Shown here: positions 1 through 7,549 of the stretch, one piece after another
Layout of the letters: every line of letters begins with the position of its first letter
How positions within the stretch are numbered: position 1 is the stretch's first letter
NCBI GenBank assembly: GCA_021298935.1
Contig: JAJTHR010000312.1
Location: forward strand, 1-8,791
DNA length: 8,791 nt
Direction of reading: 5' to 3'
Source of the DNA: Parachlamydia sp.
GTDB lineage: Bacteria > Chlamydiota > Chlamydiia > Chlamydiales > Parachlamydiaceae
Program-made: the position numbers and the translations under genes
The notes under the pieces: model-generated
What the model was told of the DNA's origin: nothing
Seen by the model: the letters and a program-made list of their open reading frames with translations, nothing else
Database searches by the model: none

Positions 1-815
1 AGAGTGTCCCAATAAAGGCCTTTGGGAATTCTGCCTTGGCTGACTAATGCCCCAATCACATAGGTGCGGTAAGCCGCTTGCTTAGTGTGCATGTGAAATC
101 TGTCATTGACAGGAGTGCATGTAGAGACAATAACTTGATGACTGGTAATGACGCCTTGCGGGGTTTCCATTAGGCAAGGAATTCCATCTTCGATATTAAG
201 GGCAGGAGTCTGGCTATAAATTTGCCCCCCTTTTTCAATAATGGCATGAATCAACCCTTTGAGGTACTTTAAAATATGAAATTGAGCCTGGGTGGGAAAA
301 TGGAGGCATTTGCCGGTATCAAAGGTGGGGAAAGGAGCCATTTCGACGAAGCTGACCGGCATGTCAATTTTTTGGAGGGCCTTCCATTCTTCTTCCAAAA
401 TTTTAAAGTCGTCTGGAGGGGCAAACAAATACCCATCCACTCTCTCAAAATCGCATGAAATGCCTTCCGTAGCGATGATCCTTTCTATGGCATTGATCGC
501 CTCAGAGTGGCTTTCGGCAGCTATCTGGACTCCTTCAATCCCGAAGAGGCTTTCCAGATCGGAAAAGCGGTCGTCAAGCACCCATGTCAAGTGGGCAGTG
601 GTACGAGCCGTCTGCCCACCGGCTATCGCCCCCTTATCGATCACAATGACAGACAATCCCTTCTTTGCCAATGCATAGGCACACGTGAGCCCGGCAATTC
701 CAGCTCCGATGACGCATACATCGGCGACCCGGTTACATTTAAGCGGCTCGAAAGAGGGGAGCTCTGCCTCCATCCAAAGAGATTTCGACCATCCAGAATT
801 GTTGGCAATAACCAT
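1..815 (-). CDS. FAD-dependent oxidoreductase, DAO family (C-terminus beyond window)
   Basis: Partial gene: 271 codons read from the ATG at 815 and the frame is still open at the window edge. An N-terminal Rossmann FAD-binding motif is visible (VCVIGAGIAG, GxGxxG at residues 37-42) with an acidic residue, D60, at the end of the second strand to hold the FAD ribose. The stretch GGQTARTTAHLT (residues 66-77) and the preceding SLWM...LPSFEPL leader resemble the DAO-type flavoproteins related to Bacillus YhfW, which often carry a C-terminal Rieske [2Fe-2S] domain; whether this one does cannot be seen here. The substrate is unknown; such enzymes oxidise amines or amino acids, or are uncharacterised. 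Start choice: an in-frame TAG lies just upstream, and AGAGG (822-826, minus strand) sits 6 nt before the ATG. The gene is transcribed divergently from the ABC-F gene. The family call is from memory of motifs. Confidence 0.85.
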   Translation of the reverse strand, partial: MVIANNSGWSKSLWMEAELPSFEPLKCNRVADVCVIGAGIAGLTCAYALAKKGLSVIVIDKGAIAGGQTARTTAHLTWVLDDRFSDLESLFGIEGVQIAAESHSEAINAIERIIATEGISCDFERVDGYLFAPPDDFKILEEEWKALQKIDMPVSFVEMAPFPTFDTGKCLHFPTQAQFHILKYLKGLIHAIIEKGGQIYSQTPALNIEDGIPCLMETPQGVITSHQVIVSTCTPVNDRFHMHTKQAAYRTYVIGALVSQGRIPKGLYWDT

Positions 816-918
816 ATTGTACCTCTATCATTGAAGCAATCTTTTGTGGGCATCCTTTTAATAATAGAAATGTTTTTTATTTAACAGAATGTTATAATTA
901 CTTTTTTTTAGGTCACTT
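816..918. promoter_or_regulatory. Divergent intergenic region between oxidoreductase and ABC-F gene
   Basis: These 103 bp of AT-rich DNA separate two divergently transcribed genes, so promoters for both directions should lie here. The rightward one is clear (see the extended -10 entry). For the leftward gene, TATTAT (861-866 on the minus strand) is a possible -10, but no good -35 element stands at the expected distance, so I do not call it separately. I see no operator-like palindrome. Confidence 0.5.
890..898 (+). promoter_or_regulatory. Extended -10 promoter of the ABC-F/flavoprotein unit
   Basis: TGT followed by a perfect TATAAT (893-898) makes a consensus extended -10 element (TGnTATAAT). 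The -35 region at the right distance (870-875, ATGTTT) is poor, which is typical of extended -10 promoters. The predicted transcription start near 905 leaves a leader of about 14 nt before the ATG at 919, enough for the AGG ribosome-binding site at 910-912. Seen directly; activity is inferred. Confidence 0.65.
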
Positions 919-2853
919 ATGATTAATATATTAGAACTGACAATGCGCTTTGGCGCAAAAATCTTATTTAAGGAAGTTTCCCTCCAATTCAATCAGGGAA
1001 ACCGCTATGGCCTCTTAGGAGCAAATGGGAGCGGAAAATCCACTTTTCTTAAACTCTTGACGAAAGAACTGACGCCGGATGGAGGGGACATTGCCATTGC
1101 ACAAAATTTGGGCGTCGGCTCTCTTAAACAAGATCATTATCTTTATGAAGAAGAAGAAATTATCAGCATTGTCATTCGAGGGAAGAATAAGCTATGGCAA
1201 GCGTTTGAAGACAAAAAAGCCTTGTTGAATGAGCCTCATATTGATTGCGAGAGGCTGGAAAAATGTGAAAAAATCATCGAGCAGGAAAGCGGCTATGCGG
1301 CCGAAAGCGAAGCGGCCAAATTGCTCGAGGGCCTTGGCATTCAGGAGGCTTTTCATAAGAAACCATTAAAGGTTTTATCGGGCGGATACAAGCTGCGCGT
1401 CCTTTTGGCGCAACTTTTCTTTGGGAGCCACCCCATTCTTATTTTGGATGAGCCGACTAACCACTTGGATATTTACTCGATTAAATGGTTGGAAGGCTAT
1501 TTAAGAAATTACACAGGCACCTTAATTTTAACTTCACATGACCGCGATTTCATCAACCAGACTTGCAATCACATCGCTGACATTGATTATGGAACGATTA
1601 AAATCTATAAGGGAAATTATGATGCCTTTATGCAGCAAAAGGAAGAGCAAAAAGTGCAAAAAGAGGCCCTCTTAGCCAAGCATGACAAAAAGCGCGAAGA
1701 TTTGCAGGGCTTCATCGACCGTTTCGGCGCAAAAGCGACTAAAGCGAGGCAAGCACAGTCCCGGGCCAAAATGGTCGAAAAAATTGTCGATGAGATGCAA
1801 GATCTGCAGCTGCTTCCAAGCTCCCGCCTTTACCCGCGCATCCAATTCAAGTCTGTCCGTCCCTCAGGTGTAACAGTATTAAAAGCTGAAGGAATTCATA
1901 AATCGTATGGGGCAAAGAAAGTTTTAAGCAATGTCGGATTTGAAATGGAAAGGGGCACCCGAATAGCGATTATCGGACCTAATGGAATTGGAAAATCAAC
2001 CCTGTTAGAAATTTTGACTGGCCATACACCGGCCGATGAGGGTGTTTTTAATTGGGGGCATGCCGCCATCTTTTCCTATTTTCCACAAGATCATGGTAGG
2101 GAAGTAAAAGGGGAGTATAATTTGCTTGAATGGCTGGGTCAATTTGACCGTAATAAAACGGAAGAGCAGCTAAGGGATCAGCTCGGACAAGTCCTTTTTT
2201 CCGGAGATGTTGTCAAACAATCGATTCATACTTTGTCAGGAGGGGAAAAGGCTCGCCTGATTCTGGCAAAAATGATGATGAATCAAGGAAACGTCCTCGT
2301 TTTTGACGAGCCGACCAACCACCTGGACATCGAAGCGATAGATGAATTGACAGCTGCTTTGCAAAAATTTGAAGGCACTCTGCTGCTCGTCAGCCATAAC
2401 CGCTATTTTGTTTCTCGTTTAGCTACCCGCATCCTTGAAATCGATGAGAAGGGGGTGACCGATTTTGATGGCACATATGATGAATTTGTGGCTAAAAAAG
2501 AGCGCGATCACCTGAAAGCCCCTTCTTCGATCAAAAGCCGCTACGGGGATGATAAAAAAAGCGATAAAGGTCTCTCTAGTTATGATGAACAAAAAAAATT
2601 GCGCAGCCTAAAGGCACAGCTGATAAAAAAAATGGCGCAGGCAGAAGTGGCCTGTCATTCTATTGAACAAGAAATCAGTTCCCTGGATCAACGAATGGCC
2701 GCTGCAGGTTTCTTTGAAAAAACAGCGCCTGCCGAGCAGGCCCTTATTATGAAAAAAAAGCATTCTTTAGAAGAAAAGCTGCTTTTGGCGCTCGAAAACT
2801 GGGAAAGTGCCGGGCGAGAATTGCAGGAATGCGAAGAGGCGAAAAATGGCTAA
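919..2853 (+). CDS. ABC-F family ATPase, YbiT-like, with C-terminal extension
   Basis: A soluble protein of 644 aa with two ABC ATPase domains and no membrane segment; ABC-F proteins bind the ribosomal E site and modulate translation, ATP hydrolysis being coupled to release. Domain 1: Walker A GANGSGKST (34-42), signature LSGGYKLRV (153-161), Walker B LILDEPTNHLD (174-184), H-loop H207. The inter-domain linker (about 235-315) holds the typical basic KATKARQAQSRAK motif (272-284) that contacts P-site tRNA. Domain 2: Walker A GPNGIGKST (353-361), signature LSGGEKAR (439-446), Walker B VFDEPTNHLD (461-470), H-loop H493. The N-terminal MRFGAKILFKEVS...GNRYGLLGANGSGKST and the DIDYG...YKGNYD segment resemble E. 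coli YbiT (about 530 aa). Residues about 530-644 form an extra charged, probably coiled-coil tail reminiscent of the Uup C-terminal domain. All catalytic residues are intact. The start is supported by AGG 6 nt upstream. The stop overlaps the next gene by 8 nt. Exact cellular role unknown. Confidence 0.95.
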   Translation: MINILELTMRFGAKILFKEVSLQFNQGNRYGLLGANGSGKSTFLKLLTKELTPDGGDIAIAQNLGVGSLKQDHYLYEEEEIISIVIRGKNKLWQAFEDKKALLNEPHIDCERLEKCEKIIEQESGYAAESEAAKLLEGLGIQEAFHKKPLKVLSGGYKLRVLLAQLFFGSHPILILDEPTNHLDIYSIKWLEGYLRNYTGTLILTSHDRDFINQTCNHIADIDYGTIKIYKGNYDAFMQQKEEQKVQKEALLAKHDKKREDLQGFIDRFGAKATKARQAQSRAKMVEKIVDEMQDLQLLPSSRLYPRIQFKSVRPSGVTVLKAEGIHKSYGAKKVLSNVGFEMERGTRIAIIGPNGIGKSTLLEILTGHTPADEGVFNWGHAAIFSYFPQDHGREVKGEYNLLEWLGQFDRNKTEEQLRDQLGQVLFSGDVVKQSIHTLSGGEKARLILAKMMMNQGNVLVFDEPTNHLDIEAIDELTAALQKFEGTLLLVSHNRYFVSRLATRILEIDEKGVTDFDGTYDEFVAKKERDHLKAPSSIKSRYGDDKKSDKGLSSYDEQKKLRSLKAQLIKKMAQAEVACHSIEQEISSLDQRMAAAGFFEKTAPAEQALIMKKKHSLEEKLLLALENWESAGRELQECEEAKNG

Positions 2854-4066
2854 GAAGATGATTGTCGTGGGTGGAGGAGCGGCCGGATATTTTGCCGCGA
2901 TTGTCTGTGCAGAGGCTTTTCCCCAGCATACCGTTATCCTATTGGAAAAGACACGCCAGCCCTTGGCCAAAGTCAAAATTTCCGGCGGAGGGAGATGCAA
3001 CGTTACGCATGCCTGTTTCGACCCCCCTCAATTAGTTAAATCCTATCCCAGGGGCAGCCGTGAATTGTTAGGACCCTTTCATCAATTTCAACCGCGCGAC
3101 ACGATAGCTTGGTTTGAAAAAAGGGGGGTGCAGCTCAAAGTTGAGGAGGATGGGAGGATGTTTCCCATCACAAATCAGTCCGAAACAATTATTCAGTGCT
3201 TACAGGAAGCGGCGCGCCGTGCAAAAGTGGAATTACACTTGGAAGCAGGGGTCCAATCCATTAAAAAAGAAGGGGATCAATTTTGTTTGACACTGGCAAC
3301 TGAAATTAAGCTTAAAGCAGATTGTTTGCTCATTGCAACAGGCAGCAATGCGAAAATTTATGCTATTTTGGAAGAATTGGGTCATACGATTATTCCCCCT
3401 GTCCCCTCTCTGTTCACTTTTAATAGCCCGGCTTCCCCATTTTTAGAACTTGCCGGCATTTCGGTCGATCCGGTCGTTGTCAGCTTGCCTGAATTCAAGA
3501 TGGAGCAGAAAGGGCCCTTGCTTCTTACGCACTGGGGGTTTAGCGGACCGGCCGTATTGAAGCTGTCTGCTTGGGGAGCAAGGGAGCTATGTGCTGCAAA
3601 ATACCAGGCGATGGTTAAAATTAATTGGCTTCCTGAATGGACCCAGGATAAGTTGCGCGAAGCCCTTTTAACCAGAAAAAAGGAGATGCCTGCAAAACAG
3701 TTGGGCTCTGAATCTCTTTTTTCCCTCCCCAAACAATTGTGGCGCCTTTTATTGCAAGAAAGCGGGATTAACCCAGAAACACGCTTTGCAATATTTTCAA
3801 TTAAGCATTCCAATGACCTTATCCAAAGGCTCGTTTCCACCCAAGCTCAAATACAAGGAAAAACCACCTATAAGCAAGAGTTTGTGACTTGCGGAGGCAT
3901 CAGCCTGAAAGAAGTTAATTTTAAAACAATGGAAAGCAGGCGTTGTCCGGGATTGTTTTTTGCAGGTGAAGTGCTTGATATTGGCGGAATTACAGGGGGG
4001 TTTAATTTTCAAAATGCCTGGTCCACTGCATGGATTGCCGGCCATTCGATGGGCAGCGACGATTAA
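2846..4066 (+). CDS. NAD(P)/FAD-dependent flavoprotein, HI0933/YhiN (BaiN) family
   Basis: 406 aa, about the usual family length of 400. The Rossmann motif VVGGGAAG (7-14) and E34 bind FAD; the family hallmark KISGGGRCNVTH (44-55) follows at once. Further matches to the family are PPVPSLFTF (184-192), LLLTHWGFSGPAVLKLS (225-241), and the C-terminal block with TCGGISLKEV (348-357), GLFFAGEVLDIGGITGG (369-385) and FNFQNAWSTAWIAG (386-399). Cytoplasmic, no signal peptide. Some relatives are reported to reduce bile-acid intermediates (BaiN), but most have no known substrate, so none is assigned. A longer frame opens at 2807, but I chose the ATG at 2846 because AAGAGG (2834-2839) stands 6 nt before it and the protein then begins directly with the FAD motif. 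The 8-nt overlap with the ABC-F gene suggests translational coupling in one operon. Confidence 0.93.
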   Translation: MAKKMIVVGGGAAGYFAAIVCAEAFPQHTVILLEKTRQPLAKVKISGGGRCNVTHACFDPPQLVKSYPRGSRELLGPFHQFQPRDTIAWFEKRGVQLKVEEDGRMFPITNQSETIIQCLQEAARRAKVELHLEAGVQSIKKEGDQFCLTLATEIKLKADCLLIATGSNAKIYAILEELGHTIIPPVPSLFTFNSPASPFLELAGISVDPVVVSLPEFKMEQKGPLLLTHWGFSGPAVLKLSAWGARELCAAKYQAMVKINWLPEWTQDKLREALLTRKKEMPAKQLGSESLFSLPKQLWRLLLQESGINPETRFAIFSIKHSNDLIQRLVSTQAQIQGKTTYKQEFVTCGGISLKEVNFKTMESRRCPGLFFAGEVLDIGGITGGFNFQNAWSTAWIAGHSMGSDD

Positions 4067-4069
4067 TAA

Positions 4070-4098
4070 TTGACTGTTCTTCAGTAAATCGTTATAGA
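4070..4098 (+). promoter_or_regulatory. Sigma70-type promoter of the exported protein/kinase/regulator unit
   Basis: TTGACT (4070-4075, 5 of 6 to consensus) and TATAGA (4093-4098, 4 of 6) are separated by exactly 17 bp. The predicted transcription start near 4105 gives a leader of about 39 nt to the ATG at 4144. It begins just after the stop codon of the flavoprotein gene (4066), so the downstream genes probably form a separate transcription unit. No terminator hairpin is visible in between, so read-through from the upstream operon is also possible. Confidence 0.6.
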
Positions 4099-4143
4099 AA
4101 ATTTTTAAATGACTAAGTGAAAAAATTACTTATTAGGTTTGTG

Positions 4144-5409
4144 ATGAAACAGATTAGCCAAAGTTTGTCGACTGCATTATTTTTTGCTGCATTGACGGGG
4201 GCCAGTTATTTTTTTATAACTGCTGAGGAAGAGTCTAACCCCAAACCAACTGACAACGCCCTCATTGCAAGCGGCGATTTGGGCGGCAGCGGCGGCAACT
4301 CCGGCGGAGGAGGGGATGGAGGCATCGGAATCAATATTGACTGGGGCGGCGGCGAAGGAGTCGACTGGGGCAGTGGTAGTACTGGGGAGGGAGTTGATTG
4401 GGGCAGCGGTTACGAGCAGCCTTATATTAATGTGTATGAGCCCGAATCTGAACAGCACATCAATATTTATGAGCCTGAATATACACCGCCGATGTACACA
4501 CCCCCCACATATACACCTCCACCGACTTACACACCTCCTGCTTCTCCAGCTCTCCCGCCGCCAGCACCAGTGAGGCAATCGCTTCCTATAATTATTCTGA
4601 TTAATGATACGCCTGTTGTTCGTGTCGGCGATGTCATTGTGATTCGCATCCGTATTCTGCAAGGGCGGCGCCCGGTCACAATCTACTGGAGAATTCGCGG
4701 GGTAGACCGTTGGATTCTTGATGGTGAAATATTTAGAAGACGGGCGACAAGGCCAGGCATCATTCCGATCACTGTTATTGTGAAAGACAAAAATGGATTG
4801 TTTTCCCAACGTCAAACGACTTATGTGACAGTTCTTAAGTGCCAGACGTGCCCTGTGAGAAAAGGGGCTGCCCAGGCAGCGGCGCCTGTATTGCCCAAAC
4901 CGGCTCCCATCCAAGCAGCTCCAAGCGCCTTGTCCGGTTGCTTTGATACCGATTTTGGCATCCTGCATTTAACCGCCACTGGCAATCAGGTCACAGGTTC
5001 GTATGATTACCTGGGAGGAAGCACCCTATCAGGGACGCTTCAGGACAATTTACTCTTGGGAACTTGGAACGAACCGGTCTATGCCGATACAGCAGCAAAA
5101 TCGGGTCCCTTGCAATTCGTATTTACCGAAGGATGGAAATCATTCCAGGGAGTATGGGGAAATAAAGGGGATGATCCTTTGACAGGCACATGGGGTGGAA
5201 TCCAAGTCAAATGTCCTCCTGCCGGTACTGTTCCAAACAGTGCCGTAAAAAAGGAAACTCTCGAACAAGAAGAGGCAGGCGCTCAGCCGGGATCTGCAAA
5301 CGCTGTCCCTCCTATAACTATTCCAGATATGGAAGAGCCTGATTATTCGCAGCCTTTAAAAGAAGAGCCGCTGCCTAAGACGGAAGCTTCCACCAACCAG
5401 AATAAATAA
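4144..5409 (+). CDS. Exported Gly/Pro-rich modular protein of unknown function
   Basis: 421 aa; no overall family recognised. Order of parts: an N-terminal signal peptide or anchor (residues 1-25, KQISQS then a hydrophobic run; no lipobox Cys); a Gly-rich acidic stretch (about 43-92) with DWG repeats; two YEPE repeats (about 94-112); a Tyr-Thr-Pro stretch (113-132); Pro/Ala spacer; a beta-rich segment resembling an Ig/PKD-like domain (about 147-231, VVRVGDVIVIRIRI...VTIYWRI...IPITVIVKDKNG); a CxxC pair (C233, C236); a beta-barrel-like motif domain (about 264-360: HLTATGNQVTGSYDY, GSTLSGTLQDNLLLGTW, SFQGVWG, LTGTWGG) flanked by C266 and C357; and a disordered acidic/Pro tail. The frame also opens at a GTG at 4117, but AGG (4135-4137) sits 6 nt before ATG 4144 and the GTG has none. 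The low-complexity linker suggests a surface or periplasmic protein. It lies 5' of the sensor kinase in the same direction. Domain names are inferred by eye. Confidence 0.8.
   Translation: MKQISQSLSTALFFAALTGASYFFITAEEESNPKPTDNALIASGDLGGSGGNSGGGGDGGIGINIDWGGGEGVDWGSGSTGEGVDWGSGYEQPYINVYEPESEQHINIYEPEYTPPMYTPPTYTPPPTYTPPASPALPPPAPVRQSLPIIILINDTPVVRVGDVIVIRIRILQGRRPVTIYWRIRGVDRWILDGEIFRRRATRPGIIPITVIVKDKNGLFSQRQTTYVTVLKCQTCPVRKGAAQAAAPVLPKPAPIQAAPSALSGCFDTDFGILHLTATGNQVTGSYDYLGGSTLSGTLQDNLLLGTWNEPVYADTAAKSGPLQFVFTEGWKSFQGVWGNKGDDPLTGTWGGIQVKCPPAGTVPNSAVKKETLEQEEAGAQPGSANAVPPITIPDMEEPDYSQPLKEEPLPKTEASTNQNK
4357..4410 (+). repeat. Two-copy 33-bp coding repeat, GVDWGSG motif
   Basis: GVDWGSG is encoded at 4357-4377 and again at 4390-4410, an 11-residue period. 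A shorter related IDWGGGE precedes it. The two DNA copies differ at several positions (GTCGAC against GTTGAT), so the duplication is not recent. It lies in the Gly-rich stretch of the exported protein. Confidence 0.75.
4480..4539 (+). repeat. Tyr-Thr-Pro-Pro low-complexity coding repeat
   Basis: Four YTPP-type units (YTPP, MYTPP, TYTPPP, TYTPP) are encoded in a row. Just upstream, INVYEPE and INIYEPE form another pair spaced by 11 residues. Such Pro-rich spacers commonly act as extended linkers that hold domains away from the cell surface or across the wall or periplasm. Confidence 0.7.
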
Positions 5410-5416
5410 TGGAAAA

Positions 5417-5441
5417 GGAGTGCAGGCCCGCTTGGCACTCC
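5417..5441 (+). promoter_or_regulatory. Hairpin overlapping the kinase ribosome-binding site
   Basis: A perfect 7-bp inverted repeat, GGAGTGC (5417-5423) and GCACTCC (5435-5441), encloses an 11-nt loop. It covers GGAG of AAGGAG (5415-5420), the only strong Shine-Dalgarno sequence near the kinase start, and starts 8 nt after the stop codon of the upstream gene. No T-run follows, so it is not an intrinsic terminator. If formed in mRNA it could reduce kinase translation unless ribosomes finishing the upstream gene open it. The function is inferred. Confidence 0.45.
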
Positions 5442-5449
5442 ATTTAACT

Positions 5450-7549
5450 ATGCCACTTGAGCGATTTTTCCAGCTTCAGCCTGTTTCAGAAGGAGTGATA
5501 AGGGGGAGCTACAGCTATCCCATCGTCGCTTTGTCCTATGTGATTGCCTGCCTGGCTTCTTACGTGGCTTTGGATATCACACAACGCATTCGCACTGAAG
5601 ATGAAGCGCAAGGATTTAAAATCGGCTGGCTGCTGCTTGGCGCCATCGCTATGGGTCTTGGCATTTGGACGATGCATTTTATCGGAATGCTGGCATTCAT
5701 TATGCCGATGCCGATGCACTATGATCTTACGCTGACAATCATTTCGCTTTTTGCAGCTATTATTGCTTCAGGTTTGGCATTTTACCTTGTTAAAAATCAA
5801 TCTCCTTTTCTTGTAATTGGCGGAATTTTTATGGGATTGGGTATTGCTGCCATGCATTATATCGGCATGGCTGCCATGATGCATGTCAAAATTACCTATT
5901 GGCCGGGCATTTTTTTCCTTTCCATTTTAATCGCTTTGTCAGCCTCCCAGGCCGCTTTATGGCTAATGATCAACACGGGCAAAATGGGCGGCGGTAATCA
6001 TTTTTTATATAAGCTGGGAAGCGCCTTGATCTTGGGTTTTGCGATCTGCGGATTGCATTATAGCGGAATGGCGGCCGCTGTCATTCATGAGATAGGCCCA
6101 ATGTCTATGCATCAAAGAGGTTTTGATGTCAGTAAAATGTCCTATATAATAGGGGGGACGACGGTATTTATCATGGGTATTGCCCTCACGGCCAGCCGGT
6201 TCCGCTTGCATGCGTTTCAGGTAAAAAATTTAAAGCTTATTGAAACTGAGAAGATCCTTGAAGAGAAATCGAAAGAGCTTGGAAAGCTGAACGACCACTT
6301 GCTGCAATTAGCCGAAAATTCATTTCGCAGGGAGGATCGAATAAGAACAATTCTAACAGCAGCTCCTGATGGCATTTTTTTAGTCGATGAGAAAGGAATC
6401 ATTGAAATGTGCAACAAAGCAGCCACAAATATTCTCGGCTATTCGGACAAAGAGCTTAAGTCAAAAAATTTTGACAATTTTTTTGGACTTGCAAAAAACG
6501 AAAAGGAATTCATTTCATTACCTTTTAACCAATGGATTCAAAATCAAAATTCACTGATCGAGAGTGTGGGGTGGAATAAAAGCGATAAGATGATTCCATT
6601 GGAAATTTCCATTGCACAATCCGCCCTTAAGGACCACCCGACGTACATCATTGTTTTCAGGGACATCTCTTCGCGTAAAAAGGCGGAAGAGGATTTAGCC
6701 AGCCTGAACTATCAACTGTTCTCCACTGCCCGCCTTGTAGGAATGGCAGAAGTGGCAGCAGGGGTGTTGCATAATGTCGGAAATGTATTGAACAGTATTA
6801 ATATTTCCTCCCAAATTCTACTAGACAGGAACGAACGCTTTAACATTTCCGGATTTATCGATCTGGTTCACCTAATCTCTTCCCAAAAAGAACATCTAGA
6901 CCAATTCATTAAAAATGATCCCGTCGGTCAATTGCTTCCTGAATACCTCACCAACTTATCGGACTATTTGCAAAGCGAAGCGACTTTTTTTAAAAATGAA
7001 CTTGAAGCATTGAATGCAAAAGTGCAGATGATCAGAGGGATTATAGACATGCAAAGACATTTGAGCGGTGAGTCGAAAATCAATGAAAAAATCAAACTGA
7101 ATGACTTGATTGATGAAGCGCTGCTTTTGCATCAGTCAAGCATTGAAAAATCACGCATTCGCATTGAAAAGCGCTATGCCGACCCTCCTTTCATCCACAT
7201 TGATCGTGTCAATTTAATTCAGATATTGATCAACCTAATAAAAAATGCCATCGAAACTCTAAATGAAACTAAAAAGGCCGATAAAGTCATAAGCATCAGT
7301 ACAAGCTTAAGCGGAGCGTTTTGCGTCATTGAAATTGCCGATAATGGCGAGGGGATTGAGGAAGAAAATTTGACGAAAATATTTAATTATGGGTTTACGA
7401 CAAAGCCCTCCGGGCATGGCTTTGGATTGCACACAAGCGCCCTTTCCATCCAGGAATTAGGAGGAAGACTTCGCGCTTTCAGCGAAGGGGTTGGCAAAGG
7501 GGCTTTGTTTAGAATTGAACTTCCAATGAGCGGGGAAAAAAATGAATAA
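5450..7549 (+). CDS. MHYT-PAS membrane sensor histidine kinase
   Basis: 699 aa from the ATG at 5450. The N-terminal MHYT domain has about seven membrane helices (residues 21-248) with three motif copies: MHFIGM (75-80), MHYIGM (135-140) and LHYSGM (202-207, first Met replaced by Leu). MHYT domains are proposed to bind copper and sense gases such as O2, CO or NO. A coiled coil (about 259-295) leads to a PAS domain (297-405). The phosphoacceptor region GMAEVAAGVLHNVGNVLNS places H441; it is the LHNVGN variant of the HisKA box. The ATPase domain has the N box NLIKNAIETL (N599), G1 DNGEG (631-635), F-box IFNYGFTTK and G2 GHGFGLH (655-661). All needed residues are present. The start is uncertain: the frame opens at GTG 5420, where AAGGAG touches the codon; TTG 5432 stands 11 nt after it; ATG 5450 lacks a site but gives the usual MHYT protein start. 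It is followed by a receiver gene overlapping by 8 nt, its likely partner. Confidence 0.92.
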   Translation: MPLERFFQLQPVSEGVIRGSYSYPIVALSYVIACLASYVALDITQRIRTEDEAQGFKIGWLLLGAIAMGLGIWTMHFIGMLAFIMPMPMHYDLTLTIISLFAAIIASGLAFYLVKNQSPFLVIGGIFMGLGIAAMHYIGMAAMMHVKITYWPGIFFLSILIALSASQAALWLMINTGKMGGGNHFLYKLGSALILGFAICGLHYSGMAAAVIHEIGPMSMHQRGFDVSKMSYIIGGTTVFIMGIALTASRFRLHAFQVKNLKLIETEKILEEKSKELGKLNDHLLQLAENSFRREDRIRTILTAAPDGIFLVDEKGIIEMCNKAATNILGYSDKELKSKNFDNFFGLAKNEKEFISLPFNQWIQNQNSLIESVGWNKSDKMIPLEISIAQSALKDHPTYIIVFRDISSRKKAEEDLASLNYQLFSTARLVGMAEVAAGVLHNVGNVLNSINISSQILLDRNERFNISGFIDLVHLISSQKEHLDQFIKNDPVGQLLPEYLTNLSDYLQSEATFFKNELEALNAKVQMIRGIIDMQRHLSGESKINEKIKLNDLIDEALLLHQSSIEKSRIRIEKRYADPPFIHIDRVNLIQILINLIKNAIETLNETKKADKVISISTSLSGAFCVIEIADNGEGIEEENLTKIFNYGFTTKPSGHGFGLHTSALSIQELGGRLRAFSEGVGKGALFRIELPMSGEKNE

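Noticed and set aside
276..884. Several plus-strand frames of 60-128 aa across the left end, and a 70-aa minus frame at 641-853
   Set aside because: They overlap the minus-strand oxidoreductase, whose FAD motif and start site are convincing; their translations show no recognisable features.
3382..4045. Minus-strand frames of 152 and 82 aa inside the flavoprotein gene
   Set aside because: Shadows of a well-conserved HI0933-family coding sequence.
4177..4968. 263-aa open frame on the minus strand
   Set aside because: It lies antisense to the Gly/Pro-rich exported protein; such biased codons keep the opposite strand open. The translation is Arg/Cys/Ser-rich with no domain.
5417..5441. Intrinsic terminator between the exported protein and the kinase
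   Set aside because: The stem is only 7 bp with an 11-nt loop and is followed by ATTTAAC, not a T-run.
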